NCBI GenBank assembly: GCA_902776545.1
Contig: CACYQO010000045.1
Span: 1-64,000 of the forward strand
Direction: 5' to 3'
Origin: an uncultured Prevotellaceae bacterium
Lineage (GTDB): Bacteria > Bacteroidota > Bacteroidia > Bacteroidales > Bacteroidaceae
Length of the DNA stretch: 64,000 nt
The notes beneath the pieces were generated by a model. The model made no database searches and was not told where the DNA came from. It was given only the letters and a program-made list of their open reading frames with translations. The stretch's first letter is position 1; each line of letters starts with the position of its first letter. A program made the translations under genes and the position numbers. This document shows positions 35,701-44,217 of the stretch, one piece after another.

Positions 35701-38700
35701 CACCACCGGTTCCAGAAAGCTGCAGGATGTGGGTCTCAACGGCCTTACCGACGACGAGGAACGTGAGTACGGGGCGTATAAGGAGTGGCTCGACGCGGTG
35801 GTGAACAGCGGCATCATCACCAACGACAGTATCATTGAGGCCTGGCGTAACGACCCTGCCGGCGACGACTACCACTACTTCCGAGGCTCCGACTACGACA
35901 ACGAACAGAAGAGCATCCTCGACCGATATAAGCTCTACAACAATCCTCAGGGCAACTCGCCCGAGACCGAAGACCAGACGGAGTCGTACGACACCAGCTA
36001 CAAGGCCGGGCCCGACGTGGAGGATATCAACCAGGACTTCACCCTCAACGAGTACGAGCGCTACTATCAGTATAAGGTGCGCATCTCGCCGGAGGTTCTT
36101 GATGCCTATCGCAACGGCACACCTCTGCCCGACTGTGATATTACCGACATGCGTACCAGCAGCGTGAAGCTGCGTAATGGCGACACGACGAGCGTCAACT
36201 GGTTCCAGTTCCGCATCCCCCTGGCGAAATACGTGAATCGTGTGGGTTCCATCAACGACTTCACCAGCATGCGCTTCATGCGTATGTTCATGACGGGTTT
36301 CCAGAAGCCCATCGTGCTCCGCTTCGGCAGCCTCGACCTCGTGCGTGGTGAGTGGCGTATCTACAAGCAGAACCTGAATACCTCGCCCACGGAGACAGGC
36401 AAGTTCTCGGTAAGTGCCGTGAACATCGAGGAGAACAACGACAAGACGCCCGTGAACTACGTGCTGCCACCGGGTATCAGCCGTGCCACCGACCCTTCGC
36501 AGCCGCAGTTAGTGGAGAACAACGAGCAGGCCCTGAACATGGTCGTGACGGACATGCAGCCGGGAGAGTCGAAAGCCGTCTATAAGAAAACCTCGCTCGA
36601 CCTGCGGCAGTACAAGCGTATGCAAATGTTCGTCCACGCCAACCACCTCGTGCCCGACCTGACCAATCTGAAAGACAACCAGCTGGCGGTGTTCATCCGT
36701 CTGGGTAGCGACTATAAGAACAACTACTATGAGTATGAGATCCCCCTGCAGCTGACGCCCGACCGCAGCGACTATAACAAATACTCCAATGCCGACCGTC
36801 GGATCGTGTGGCCATCGGAGAATATGCTCGACATCAAACTGAGCGTCTTCACGGATCTGAAGAAAGACCGTAACATGCAGAAGGCTCAGGGTGGTGCCAG
36901 CTATGCCCAGTTGTTTACCGGTTATGATCCCGACCGTCCCGGCAATAAAATCAGCATCATGGGTAATCCCACCATCGGCGACGTGAAGGTGATGATGATC
37001 GGTGTGCGTAACGTCTCCGGTGAGGTAAAGTCAGGTGAGGTGTGGGTCAACGAGCTGCGACTGATGGAGAGTAACAACGACGGCGGCTGGGCGGCCACAG
37101 GAAACCTGAAGGTGCAGCTCTCCGACTTCGGTTATGTGAACGTGACGGGACGCTATGTCAGCGACGGATTCGGCGGACTGGAGGAGGGTGTCATGCAGCG
37201 CTCGACGGATACGCAGAGGAACTACTCCGTCACCACCTCGCTCGAACTGGGTAAGTTCTTCCCCGAGAAGGCAAAGGTCAGCGCACCCCTCTATTACTCG
37301 GTGACGAAGGATGAGGTACGTCCCCGCTATAGCGCCCTCGACAACGATATGATTCTCGACGATGCCCTCGACGTCGCCGCTTCGGAGCACGAACGCGACA
37401 GTATCGAGTCGCTCTCCGTCGTGAAGACTACCAATACCAACTTCGCCCTCTCCAACGTGCGCTGGGGACTGAAGACCAAGCGCCATCCGATGCCTTACGA
37501 CCCGGCCAACTTCTCGTTCTCATACAGTCACTCGCACTTCTATACCTCGGGTGAGACGACCGTCTATGAGAAGCGCGACGAGTGGCGCGGATCGCTCAAC
37601 TACAGCTATTCGCCCGTTTATAAGACCTGGGAACCCTTCAAGAGCCTCAAGGGCAAGTCGAAGTGGCTCGCCTTCCCCAAGGCATTTGGAATTAATTACC
37701 TGCCACAGAACATCGGATTCAACACCCAGATCAGCCGTGACTACTACGAGATGCAGGAGCGCGACCTTGAGAGTGCGGAGAACCAGAACATGCCCCTGCG
37801 CTGGAACCAGCAGTTCCTCTGGAACCGTGACTTCACCCTGCGCTGGGACTTCACCAAGAACCTGCACTTCAGCTTCCAGTCGGGTACCCGTGCACAGATC
37901 GAGGAACCCTATACCCCTGTGAACAAAGACCTCTATCCCGACCGGTATTCTGCCTGGAAGGACTCCGTGTGGCAGAGTATCAAGAACCTCGGCACGCCGC
38001 TCGACTACCAGCAGCAGGTCACCGCCAGCTACCAGTTGCCGCTGAACAAACTGCCCATCTTCGACTGGGTCAACAGCGATGCCTCCTATACCGCCCGCTA
38101 TACCTGGGTGAAAGGTACGGAGACGGAAGAAGGCGTCAGCTACGGCAACACCATCAACAGCAACCGCAACCTCACCATCAACGGCTCCTTCAACTTAGAG
38201 ACGCTCTACAACCATGTGCCGTTCCTGAAGGCGGCCAACGACCGTTTCAAGAAGTCGGCCAACAATTCGAAAAATACCAAGAACCAGCGCAACAGTCGCA
38301 ATACGTCCAAGAAGGATCCTGCCGACCCCAGGAATCCTAAAGATCCTAAAGAATCTAAGAATCCTAAAGATCCTAATGCCAAGGAAGAAAAACCATCCTC
38401 GGACGAGAAGGCCCTGACGAAGCTGAAGAACACTTACCAGCGTGAGATCACCCTTAAGCCGGATACCACCACCGTCGTGGCCCACAACAAGAACTCCAAG
38501 CGTATCATCGTTACGGCCCGCACGAAAGAAGGCAAGCCCTACGAGGTGAAATACAAGGTGATAGACCCGAACAAGATTCTCTTGATGCCCCCTAAGTTAG
38601 GGGGCCGTAGGGGTCTGAACAAACGGGACTCCATCGCTCCTTCAGACCCCCAACCCCCTGACTCAGGGGGCGTAACCATTATGCTCAGCGTCGTGCCAAA

Positions 38701-40174
38701 GGAGCCGCTCGAGAACCAATGGTGGTATAAGCCCGCCCAGACGGCAGCCAGACTGCTGATGATGGTGCGCAGCGTGAACATCAGTTTCCGCAACCAGTAC
38801 ACGATGAACCTGCCCGGCTATATCCCCAATGTCGGCGATTTCTTCGGCCAGTATAAGGGCAGCGTCCTCTCCCCGGGTCTTGACTTCGCTTTCGGACTCA
38901 TCGGCGACAGTTATATCAACAAGGCCCACGACAACGGCTGGCTGCTCACCGACGAATATGTCGCCACCACGTCGGCCACCGTCAATGACAACAACGACGT
39001 GCAGGTGCGTGCTGTGTTGGAACCGGTTCGTGACCTGAAGATCGACCTCAGCGCCTCCCGTGCCGACAACCGTGCCCGCAGCATCCGCTATATGTATGAT
39101 GGCATGCCCACCACCCATAGCGGCACGTTTAACATGACCACTATCTCTCTCCGTGGTTCGCTGTCAGGCATGGGCGACGCCTCCGACGGCTATCAGTCTG
39201 ATGCCTTCGACCACTTCCGTGAACTCATCCCCGAGTTCCAACAGCGTGTGCAGGCACAGTATAAGGATGCCCCAGGCACCTTCAGCGATGTCAACCCCTA
39301 TGGCGCCGATGTCCTTGTGCCGGCCTTCCTCTCGGCCTATACTGTGGGAGCAGGCAACTCGCTTGACATCTTCCCGGCCATAACCCGCATGCTGCCCAAC
39401 TGGACCGTGCGCTACTCAGGACTCTCGAAACTCCCTTGGATCCGCGACCATCTGAAGAGCATCAACATCAACCACGCCTATAAGTCGGTCTATGCTGTCG
39501 GCAGTTATGCCTCCTATAGTACCTGGCAGGAGTATATGAACGGCTTGGGATTCATAGCCAACACGACCACGAATGCCTTGCAGCCTTCGTCGATGTATAA
39601 TGTGTCGACCGTCAGCATCAACGAGGCCTTCTCGCCATTGCTCGGTGTCGATGCCACGTTCCAGAACAACCTCACGGCGAAGGTCGAATACCGTACCACC
39701 CGTGTCATGAACCTCTCCATGACGAGTGTTCAGCTGAATGAGGCCCTTAGCCGCGACTGGGTGGTAGGTCTCGGTTATAAGATTCAGGACTTCAACATCT
39801 TTGGCAATAAGATGAACCGTAAGATCAGCAAGGCGCAGAGCGGCAAGAAGAATCAGAAAGATCAGAATAATCAGAATACTCAGAATTCTCGGAATTCCAA
39901 GTCAGGTGTCAACCACGACCTGAACCTGCGTCTCGACATCTCCCTCCGCAGTCAGGCCTCTATCACGCGCGACATCGCCACGGGCACCTCCAATGCCTCC
40001 AGCGGCAACAGCGCCTTCAAGCTCTCCTTCATGGCCGACTACACTCTCTCGCGCCTCCTCACCCTCACGGCCTACTACGACTCGCAGACCAACACCCCGT
40101 TGCTCTCCTCGTCGAGCTATCCCACCACCACTCACGACTTCGGCCTCTCCGTCAAGTTCTCCCTGACGCGATAG
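32552..40174 (+). CDS. sov: T9SS translocon protein SprA/Sov
   Basis: Very large outer-membrane translocon of the type IX secretion system, through which CTD-bearing cargo passes. About 2540 residues from ATG 32552 (a GTG at 32510 lies in the array); family members are about 2400-2500. There is an N-terminal hydrophobic segment (NVLIIFALLYVIVSFAV). SprA-type segments follow: DMHFDLGPAEKIFGPGGVRI, NTDATFDFDTQNLKL and the final beta strand THDFGLSVKFSLTR. Extra segments include an N-terminal array product, a Lys/Asn/Pro/Asp-rich stretch (about 1904-1950), a palindromic-element insert (about 2011-2042) and an Asn/Gln-rich stretch (about 2430-2451). The frame stays open throughout. The giant repeat protein at 24.7-31.4 kb is a plausible substrate. 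Confidence 0.93.
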   Translation: MIIRAFGKKNVLIIFALLYVIVSFAVYTPSSEISPSMENSLSTFHFPLSSEEDSIRARWRIQKTAPMEVADLDSSALDLKRPDNIRQTVEYDDSANVYYVGTKIGDSYLNAPVLMTPEEYTKWSEKRALRDFFRKKDAENVQTEGKDKFSFADMHFDLGPAEKIFGPGGVRIKTQGTAELKIGANLKSIDNPSLPIRNRKTTAFDFDEKINLSVNGKVGDKVNMNLNYNTDATFDFDTQNLKLKYEGKEDEIIKLVEAGNVSFPTNNSLVKGASSLFGLRTDMQFGKLKLQTVLSQKKSSTKSVSSKGGTQTTAFEMDASDYEENRHFFLSQYFREHYDEAMSKLPNLATGIEINRVEVWVTNKSGTTTNGRNIIAFADLGEEKILGNHNWDTAGQTIPSNGANSEYNALTTTYADARDIDQASTVLMGIKDFEDGLDYEKLASARLLNSSEYTLNKSLGYISLKTGLQTDQVLAVAFEYTLGGVSYQVGEFAKSLRNTSSAPFQYNWRLMMKNVYYLASTVQKEKFRLDIKYQSDTAGVYLTYIPDQRVKALALIKLLGCDRLDNNLKAHSNGFFDFVEGYTVQNGRVFLPSAEPFGEYLRTQLLKYGLSDEEAETYVFSQLYDSTKTVAKQNAEKDKFMMTGLYKGSSANVISLGAYNVPRGSVVVTAGGVTLTEGSDYSVDYSAGEVTILNQSIIDAGTNVNVSLESNTEYGMQRKTMIGVNWEYEFSKNFQLGGTLLHLHEQALISKVSMGEEPLNNTLWGLNVNWKQESQWLTSMLNKIPFLNVKQPSHISFTGEFAHLIAGTAGDIQDNASYIDDFENTKSYISVKAPKSWTLSSVPTMFSEFADKTGVTSGYNRAKLAWYAVDPIFTRRSSTLTPSHIKSDLDQLSNHYVREVYVKELYPNRDQSTYNGATSTLEVLNLAYYPSERGPYNLTRDFNSDGTLRQPETKWGGMMRNLETNDFEQANIEYIEFWLLDPFIYTRQDGTASDYSGDLYFDLGEISEDILRDGKKFYESGMPVDGTSNYVETQWGKIPQQATQTYAFATTTGSRKLQDVGLNGLTDDEEREYGAYKEWLDAVVNSGIITNDSIIEAWRNDPAGDDYHYFRGSDYDNEQKSILDRYKLYNNPQGNSPETEDQTESYDTSYKAGPDVEDINQDFTLNEYERYYQYKVRISPEVLDAYRNGTPLPDCDITDMRTSSVKLRNGDTTSVNWFQFRIPLAKYVNRVGSINDFTSMRFMRMFMTGFQKPIVLRFGSLDLVRGEWRIYKQNLNTSPTETGKFSVSAVNIEENNDKTPVNYVLPPGISRATDPSQPQLVENNEQALNMVVTDMQPGESKAVYKKTSLDLRQYKRMQMFVHANHLVPDLTNLKDNQLAVFIRLGSDYKNNYYEYEIPLQLTPDRSDYNKYSNADRRIVWPSENMLDIKLSVFTDLKKDRNMQKAQGGASYAQLFTGYDPDRPGNKISIMGNPTIGDVKVMMIGVRNVSGEVKSGEVWVNELRLMESNNDGGWAATGNLKVQLSDFGYVNVTGRYVSDGFGGLEEGVMQRSTDTQRNYSVTTSLELGKFFPEKAKVSAPLYYSVTKDEVRPRYSALDNDMILDDALDVAASEHERDSIESLSVVKTTNTNFALSNVRWGLKTKRHPMPYDPANFSFSYSHSHFYTSGETTVYEKRDEWRGSLNYSYSPVYKTWEPFKSLKGKSKWLAFPKAFGINYLPQNIGFNTQISRDYYEMQERDLESAENQNMPLRWNQQFLWNRDFTLRWDFTKNLHFSFQSGTRAQIEEPYTPVNKDLYPDRYSAWKDSVWQSIKNLGTPLDYQQQVTASYQLPLNKLPIFDWVNSDASYTARYTWVKGTETEEGVSYGNTINSNRNLTINGSFNLETLYNHVPFLKAANDRFKKSANNSKNTKNQRNSRNTSKKDPADPRNPKDPKESKNPKDPNAKEEKPSSDEKALTKLKNTYQREITLKPDTTTVVAHNKNSKRIIVTARTKEGKPYEVKYKVIDPNKILLMPPKLGGRRGLNKRDSIAPSDPQPPDSGGVTIMLSVVPKEPLENQWWYKPAQTAARLLMMVRSVNISFRNQYTMNLPGYIPNVGDFFGQYKGSVLSPGLDFAFGLIGDSYINKAHDNGWLLTDEYVATTSATVNDNNDVQVRAVLEPVRDLKIDLSASRADNRARSIRYMYDGMPTTHSGTFNMTTISLRGSLSGMGDASDGYQSDAFDHFRELIPEFQQRVQAQYKDAPGTFSDVNPYGADVLVPAFLSAYTVGAGNSLDIFPAITRMLPNWTVRYSGLSKLPWIRDHLKSININHAYKSVYAVGSYASYSTWQEYMNGLGFIANTTTNALQPSSMYNVSTVSINEAFSPLLGVDATFQNNLTAKVEYRTTRVMNLSMTSVQLNEALSRDWVVGLGYKIQDFNIFGNKMNRKISKAQSGKKNQKDQNNQNTQNSRNSKSGVNHDLNLRLDISLRSQASITRDIATGTSNASSGNSAFKLSFMADYTLSRLLTLTAYYDSQTNTPLLSSSSYPTTTHDFGLSVKFSLTR
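38318..38376. repeat. In-frame AATCCTAAAGATCCTAAAG array in sov
   Basis: Nine-base units (AATCCTAAA, GATCCTAAA, GAATCTAAG) encode NPK/DPK/ESK triplets. Because the unit is 9 bp, each unit gives the same tripeptide pattern. Confidence 0.85.
38586..38682. repeat. Full palindromic element in frame in sov
   Basis: CCCCCTAAGTTAGGGGGC stem, GGGGTCTGAAC box, spacer, CTTCAGACCCC, and CCCCCTGACTCAGGGGGC stem. It is translated without a stop as PPKLGGRRGLNKRD then PQPPDSGG. All parts of the intergenic element are present. Confidence 0.88.
39843..39902. repeat. In-frame AATCAGAAAGATCAGAAT array in sov
   Basis: Nine-base units AATCAGAAA, GATCAGAAT, AATCAGAAT, ACTCAGAAT, TCTCGGAAT encode NQK, DQN, NQN, TQN, SRN. 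Confidence 0.85.
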
Positions 40175-40222
40175 TTACGACTAATAACGCGAATGTTAAT
40201 TAGCGTAAAAAATGCATTAATA

Positions 40223-40255
40223 TTTGCGGTAATTCGTTTTATTTTACTAATTTTG
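40223..40255 (+). promoter_or_regulatory. Promoter of the STAS-MATE-SpoIIE-NRPS operon
   Basis: TTTG at 40223-40226 and TAATTTTG at 40248-40255, followed by CAG, with a 21-base gap. The leader to ATG 40310 is about 48 bases. This is one of the best consensus promoters in the window. Confidence 0.75.
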
Positions 40256-40309
40256 CAGTTACTTTGTAATATGCATACATTAATAACAAATATCTAAAAC
40301 AAAAAGATT

Positions 40310-40612
40310 ATGAATACTAAAATTGAAGAAATCGACGGAAAATTCTATGCCACGTTGGAAGGAGAAATGGACACCGCAGCAGCTGTTGAGGCTGAAGAAG
40401 TATTGAAACCACTCTATCAGAGCAACGGGAAGGACGTCATCATCGACTGCACGAATCTGGAGTATATCGCTTCAAGCGGCCTGCGTATCTTGCTGAGCAT
40501 CTTGAAAGGCGCCAAGTCAACAGGCAGTAAGGTGATCATGCGCGGTGTGAATGACGATATCAAGAATGTCTTTAAGCTGACAGGATTCATCAGTATCTTT
40601 GAGTTCGAATAA
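40310..40612 (+). CDS. STAS-domain anti-sigma factor antagonist
   Basis: A 100-residue STAS protein of the SpoIIAA/RsbV type. The phosphorylatable serine lies in EYIASSGLRIL (Ser55/56). DVIIDCTNL forms the preceding strand. In partner switching such a protein binds an anti-sigma kinase when unphosphorylated, and a PP2C phosphatase removes the phosphate. The third gene of this operon has both SpoIIE phosphatase and HATPase kinase domains, so kinase, phosphatase and antagonist are encoded together. The target regulator is not visible in the window. First gene of the operon that contains the NRPS. Confidence 0.92.
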   Translation: MNTKIEEIDGKFYATLEGEMDTAAAVEAEEVLKPLYQSNGKDVIIDCTNLEYIASSGLRILLSILKGAKSTGSKVIMRGVNDDIKNVFKLTGFISIFEFE

Positions 40613-40633
40613 GTTGTAGCGACCTATGAGAAG

Positions 40634-40656
40634 CATAATTGAACATTGAACTATGA
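40634..40656. repeat. GAACATTGAAC short array before the MATE gene
   Basis: Two units ATTGAACATTGAAC precede and overlap the ATGATTGAAG start of the MATE gene. The same family is in frame in the NRPS at 44467 and 45889. Confidence 0.6.
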
Positions 40657-41984
40657 TTGAAGAAGAAAAGAAAGGTTTCAATAAGGAGTTTTGGGTGTTC
40701 CTGTGGTCATCCATACTCATTGCCCTCTCGGCCTGTATGGGCAATGTCGTGGACTCTATCATCGTAGGAAACCTGATCGGAGAGGACGGTGTGAGTGCCA
40801 TCAACCTCTCAAAGCCCGTCACACAGTTCATGTTTACCATCAGCATGCTGCTCTCTACAGGGGCAGGTATGCTCGTGGGCATGGAATTAGGCAAGAAGGA
40901 CTATTCTCGGGCTTCCTATATCTTCACCCTTTCTACCATAGGCTGTCTGGTTTTCGGACTGTTACAGACGGTAGCCGGTGTTTTCTTCACCGATGACATC
41001 ACGGGATGGCTTTGCTCTCACGAAGAACTCTTTGTCGCTACGCGCGACTATCTCTTCCCGTTGATGATCGGTGCCCCAACCTATATGATGTCATGGGCCT
41101 TAGGCACGATGGTAGGTGTCGACGGCAGTCCGCGACTGGTATCGATCGCTATCCTCATCGACAATGCCGTTAACCTCGGCTGCGATATCATCTTCATCCA
41201 ATGGTTCGGATGGGGCATCGAAGGATCGTCCACGGCCACCGTCGTCGGTCATATCGTCGGCATTGCGATCATGTGCTGGCATTTCCGCTACCCCGGTCAT
41301 CACTTGCGTATATGTCTTGGAGATGGGTATGCCTTTTCTGCTTTTAGGCAGATGGTGTCGCAAGGAGCGCCCCTGGCGCTTGCTTCCATCAGCCTTACTG
41401 CGCTCCTCTTCTGCGCCAACAGCATCGTTTTAGACACTATGGGCCGAATAGGTATCTTTGCTTTTTCCGTCTGTATGAACATCCTTTACATCTACAATCT
41501 CTTCCTTTCCGGCACCTGTCGTACCGTACAGTCGCTCGGTGCTATACAGGTGGGCAAGGGGGACAACGAGAAGTTCCGTCTTGTCATCAGCAAGTCTTTC
41601 CGTTTCATCACCATGGCCATGCTGATCACTTGCGTCTTTATCTGGATAGCACCTGAGACGATCACGAAGTTCTTCGGTGCCCAAGATGATGACATGATAG
41701 CCGAAGGCGTGCGTGCCCTTCGCATCTTTGCACTCAGTTTCATCCCCTTCTGCTATATCTACACCATCATGGTGGTCTATAAACTCTACGGTCATCACAA
41801 TATGGCGTTGTTCATCTCGCTGGCCCTTTCGCTGACGGTGATTCCCGTCTTGTGGATCATGTCGCATGCTGCTCCCGATTATTTATGGTACAGTTACCTC
41901 ATCGCGTATGCCATCGAAGCCGCTCTCATCGTTTTGTTCCACAATTTGACTCACGCCAGGTTTGAGCTAAAAGTAAAAAGGTAA
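40653..41984 (+). CDS. MATE family efflux transporter
   Basis: Twelve-helix cation-coupled multidrug or metabolite exporter of the inner membrane. The 443 residues show the paired six-helix halves (GNVVDSIIVGNLIGEDGVSA in helix 1-2, GAPTYMMSWALGTMVGVDGSPR, and the second-half QMVSQGAPLALASIS). It lies between the STAS gene (40-base gap) and the phosphatase gene (26-base gap) and upstream of an NRPS, so export of the NRPS product is a reasonable guess. The last residues KVKR and the TAA stop are supplied by a GGTAAAAAGG array. Confidence 0.92.
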   Translation: MIEEEKKGFNKEFWVFLWSSILIALSACMGNVVDSIIVGNLIGEDGVSAINLSKPVTQFMFTISMLLSTGAGMLVGMELGKKDYSRASYIFTLSTIGCLVFGLLQTVAGVFFTDDITGWLCSHEELFVATRDYLFPLMIGAPTYMMSWALGTMVGVDGSPRLVSIAILIDNAVNLGCDIIFIQWFGWGIEGSSTATVVGHIVGIAIMCWHFRYPGHHLRICLGDGYAFSAFRQMVSQGAPLALASISLTALLFCANSIVLDTMGRIGIFAFSVCMNILYIYNLFLSGTCRTVQSLGAIQVGKGDNEKFRLVISKSFRFITMAMLITCVFIWIAPETITKFFGAQDDDMIAEGVRALRIFALSFIPFCYIYTIMVVYKLYGHHNMALFISLALSLTVIPVLWIMSHAAPDYLWYSYLIAYAIEAALIVLFHNLTHARFELKVKR

Positions 41985-42023
41985 AAAAGTAAAAGGTAAA
42001 AAGGTAGAAAGTGGAGAGTGAAA
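41966..42023. repeat. AAAGGTAAAAAAGTAAAAGG array between MATE and phosphatase genes
   Basis: Begins inside the MATE coding end, supplies its stop, and ends in GAAAGTGGAGAGTGAAAAAT, in which GTG 42011 is the likely start of the next gene. Confidence 0.78.
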
Positions 42024-44215
42024 AATCTATTTGGAAAAGGCTGAGCGGAATTGTCAGGCATAATCTGCCGCTGACGCTGATTATCGGGGCGGCGCTGTTG
42101 CTGCAACTGACATCGGGGGTGCTGTACTACTCGGCGCAGAATATTATCCACAAGACGGTGGAGAAATTGATAGAGCGCGAGATGAACGCCATCTATCTTT
42201 GTATTCAAAACAAACTGGCTAAGGTGGAGGTGACGGTTGATAACATGGCGTGGGTGGTGGCCGATGATTTGGAGGATCCGGATTGGATGTATTCGATTAC
42301 CCAAAGGCTGGTGGAAAATAACCCTTCCATCTTGGGATGTACGGTCTGCTTCGTGCCGGACTACTACCCGCAGAAAGGACACTGGTATGAACCATATGCC
42401 GTGAGAAGGACTGACGGAACCGTTGAGACCATGCAGTTAGGCTCGGCAGGGCACGACTATACGAAGTTGGACTTCTACACGGAGACGATGGCCAAGAATG
42501 AGGGCCACTGGTGCGAGCCTTATTTTGACAAGGACGGGGCCAAGGCGATGGTGACCACTTATAGTGTGCCAGTGTGCGACGACAAAGGTAAGACGGTGGG
42601 TGTCGTGGGTGCGGACATTGCGTTGGATTGGCTCGAGGAGGTGATGGAAGAAGGAAAGACGTACAAGAGCACCCAGCGGTATATCGTGACTGATAAAGGG
42701 CATCTGCTGGCAGGTAAGGATAGCGAACTGCTGCAAATGGCGCTTCAGCTGGTGAAGGCTGATGAAGATAAGATGAGTTTTGAAACCATTACAGATGAAC
42801 ACGGCGATGAGCGTCATGTGTATTTCCATCCCGTCGGTGGTAATACAAACTGGATCCTGGTGAGCGTCCAGAATGATAAAGAAGTGTTCAGCAAACTGGG
42901 TAAAATACGCACAACCCTCTTGCTGCCCGTACTTGTAGGTCTGATACTGATTGGGTTTATCGTATGGCGCACGTCACGCAACTTGGAGCGTCTGCGTAAG
43001 GTGAAGGCCGAGAAGGAACGCATTGGCGGCGAACTGCGCGTGGCCAGTCAGATACAGCAGAGCATGCTGCCCCACAGCCTTATACAGCATGCCGATGTGG
43101 ATATCTTCGGGTCGTTGGTGCCTGCCCGTGAGGTAGGCGGAGACCTGTATGATTATTACATCCGCGACGAAAAACTGTTTTTCTGTATCGGTGACGTCAG
43201 CGGCAAGGGAGCCCCGTCGGCGATGGTCATGGGTGTCATCCATTCCTTGTTCCGTGCCTTCTCGGCTCACGAGAATAATCCTGCCCACATAATGCATGCC
43301 ATCAATGAGATTTCATGTCAAGGCAATGAGTCGAATATCTTCGTGACCATGTTTATCGGTGTGCTCGATTTGCCGACGGGTCGTTTGCGCTACTGCGATG
43401 CCGGTCACGACGCGCCGATTGTAATCGAGGAACGAGGAAGGAGAAACGAGGAAGGAGGAATGAGAGAAGGAGAGAGAATTGTTCATATCTCAGTGAAGCC
43501 TCATTTGCCTGTCGGGGTGTTCGAGGACGTAAAGTATGGTATGCAGGAAACGCAGTTGAAGCCGGACTCTACGCTGTTCCTCTATACCGATGGACTGACA
43601 GAGGCGAAGGATGCCGGGCGCAAGCTGTTTGGTATGAAACGAATGGAAGAGGTGCTTCGAGGCGACTGCCCGATTCAGCCCCGAGAGCTGATCGAGGCCA
43701 TCACCAGGAGAGTACATGAGTTTGTCGGTGATGCCGAGCAGAGCGACGACCTGACGATGCTGGCCATCCACTATACGCCAAAGCACTTCGAGAGCAGACT
43801 GACAGAAACGCTTCTGATCAAGAACGACGTACGCGAAGTGTCGAAGTTCAGTGAGTTCGTAAAGTCGGTGATGGAGAAACTGAACGTTGAGAAATCGCTT
43901 GCCCGTCAGTTCCGTCTGGCTGTCGAGGAGGCTGTGGTGAATGTGATTGACTACGCCTATCCTGCCGGAAAAGAAGGTGACATTGAGGTACGCATGATGT
44001 TCGACGGCGAGACATTGAAGACGGTCATTATCGACTCTGGCGTGGCCTTTGACCCCACAGCGAAGGAACGAACCGACACTTCACTTTCTGTAGAAGACCG
44101 TCAGATAGGCGGGTTGGGCATTCTGTTGGTACGCGAACTGATGGACTCCATCAACTATGAGCGTGCAGACGGGCAGAACTTCCTGACGCTGATTAAAAAA
44201 CTAAAAACGATATAA
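42011..44215 (+). CDS. SpoIIE-type PP2C phosphatase with sensor and HATPase domains
   Basis: A 734-residue membrane-bound signalling protein. Two transmembrane segments (about 20-45 and 297-317) enclose a periplasmic dCache-like sensor (about 50-290, with GADIALDWLEEVM). The cytoplasmic part has a SpoIIE/PP2C domain (about 355-590; VPAREVGGDLYDYY, GDVSGKGAPSAM, YCDAGHDAP, YTDGLTEA, QSDDLTM) and a C-terminal anti-sigma-type HATPase domain (about 610-734; RLAVEEAVVNVIDYAYP, GLGILLVRELMD). With the STAS protein it forms a self-contained partner switch. The only plausible start is GTG 42011, which lies in a repeat array. An in-frame Glu/Arg-rich array insert is at about 474-490. It is followed two bases later by the NRPS gene. 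Confidence 0.9.
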   Translation: MESEKSIWKRLSGIVRHNLPLTLIIGAALLLQLTSGVLYYSAQNIIHKTVEKLIEREMNAIYLCIQNKLAKVEVTVDNMAWVVADDLEDPDWMYSITQRLVENNPSILGCTVCFVPDYYPQKGHWYEPYAVRRTDGTVETMQLGSAGHDYTKLDFYTETMAKNEGHWCEPYFDKDGAKAMVTTYSVPVCDDKGKTVGVVGADIALDWLEEVMEEGKTYKSTQRYIVTDKGHLLAGKDSELLQMALQLVKADEDKMSFETITDEHGDERHVYFHPVGGNTNWILVSVQNDKEVFSKLGKIRTTLLLPVLVGLILIGFIVWRTSRNLERLRKVKAEKERIGGELRVASQIQQSMLPHSLIQHADVDIFGSLVPAREVGGDLYDYYIRDEKLFFCIGDVSGKGAPSAMVMGVIHSLFRAFSAHENNPAHIMHAINEISCQGNESNIFVTMFIGVLDLPTGRLRYCDAGHDAPIVIEERGRRNEEGGMREGERIVHISVKPHLPVGVFEDVKYGMQETQLKPDSTLFLYTDGLTEAKDAGRKLFGMKRMEEVLRGDCPIQPRELIEAITRRVHEFVGDAEQSDDLTMLAIHYTPKHFESRLTETLLIKNDVREVSKFSEFVKSVMEKLNVEKSLARQFRLAVEEAVVNVIDYAYPAGKEGDIEVRMMFDGETLKTVIIDSGVAFDPTAKERTDTSLSVEDRQIGGLGILLVRELMDSINYERADGQNFLTLIKKLKTI
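43428..43482. repeat. In-frame GAGGAACGAGGAAGGAG array in the phosphatase gene
   Basis: GAGGAA/GAAGGA/GAGAAA units are read as EERGRRNEEGGMREGERI in the PP2C domain, between YCDAGHDAPIVI and VHISVKPHLPVG. No stop or frameshift. Confidence 0.82.
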
Positions 44216-44217
44216 CA

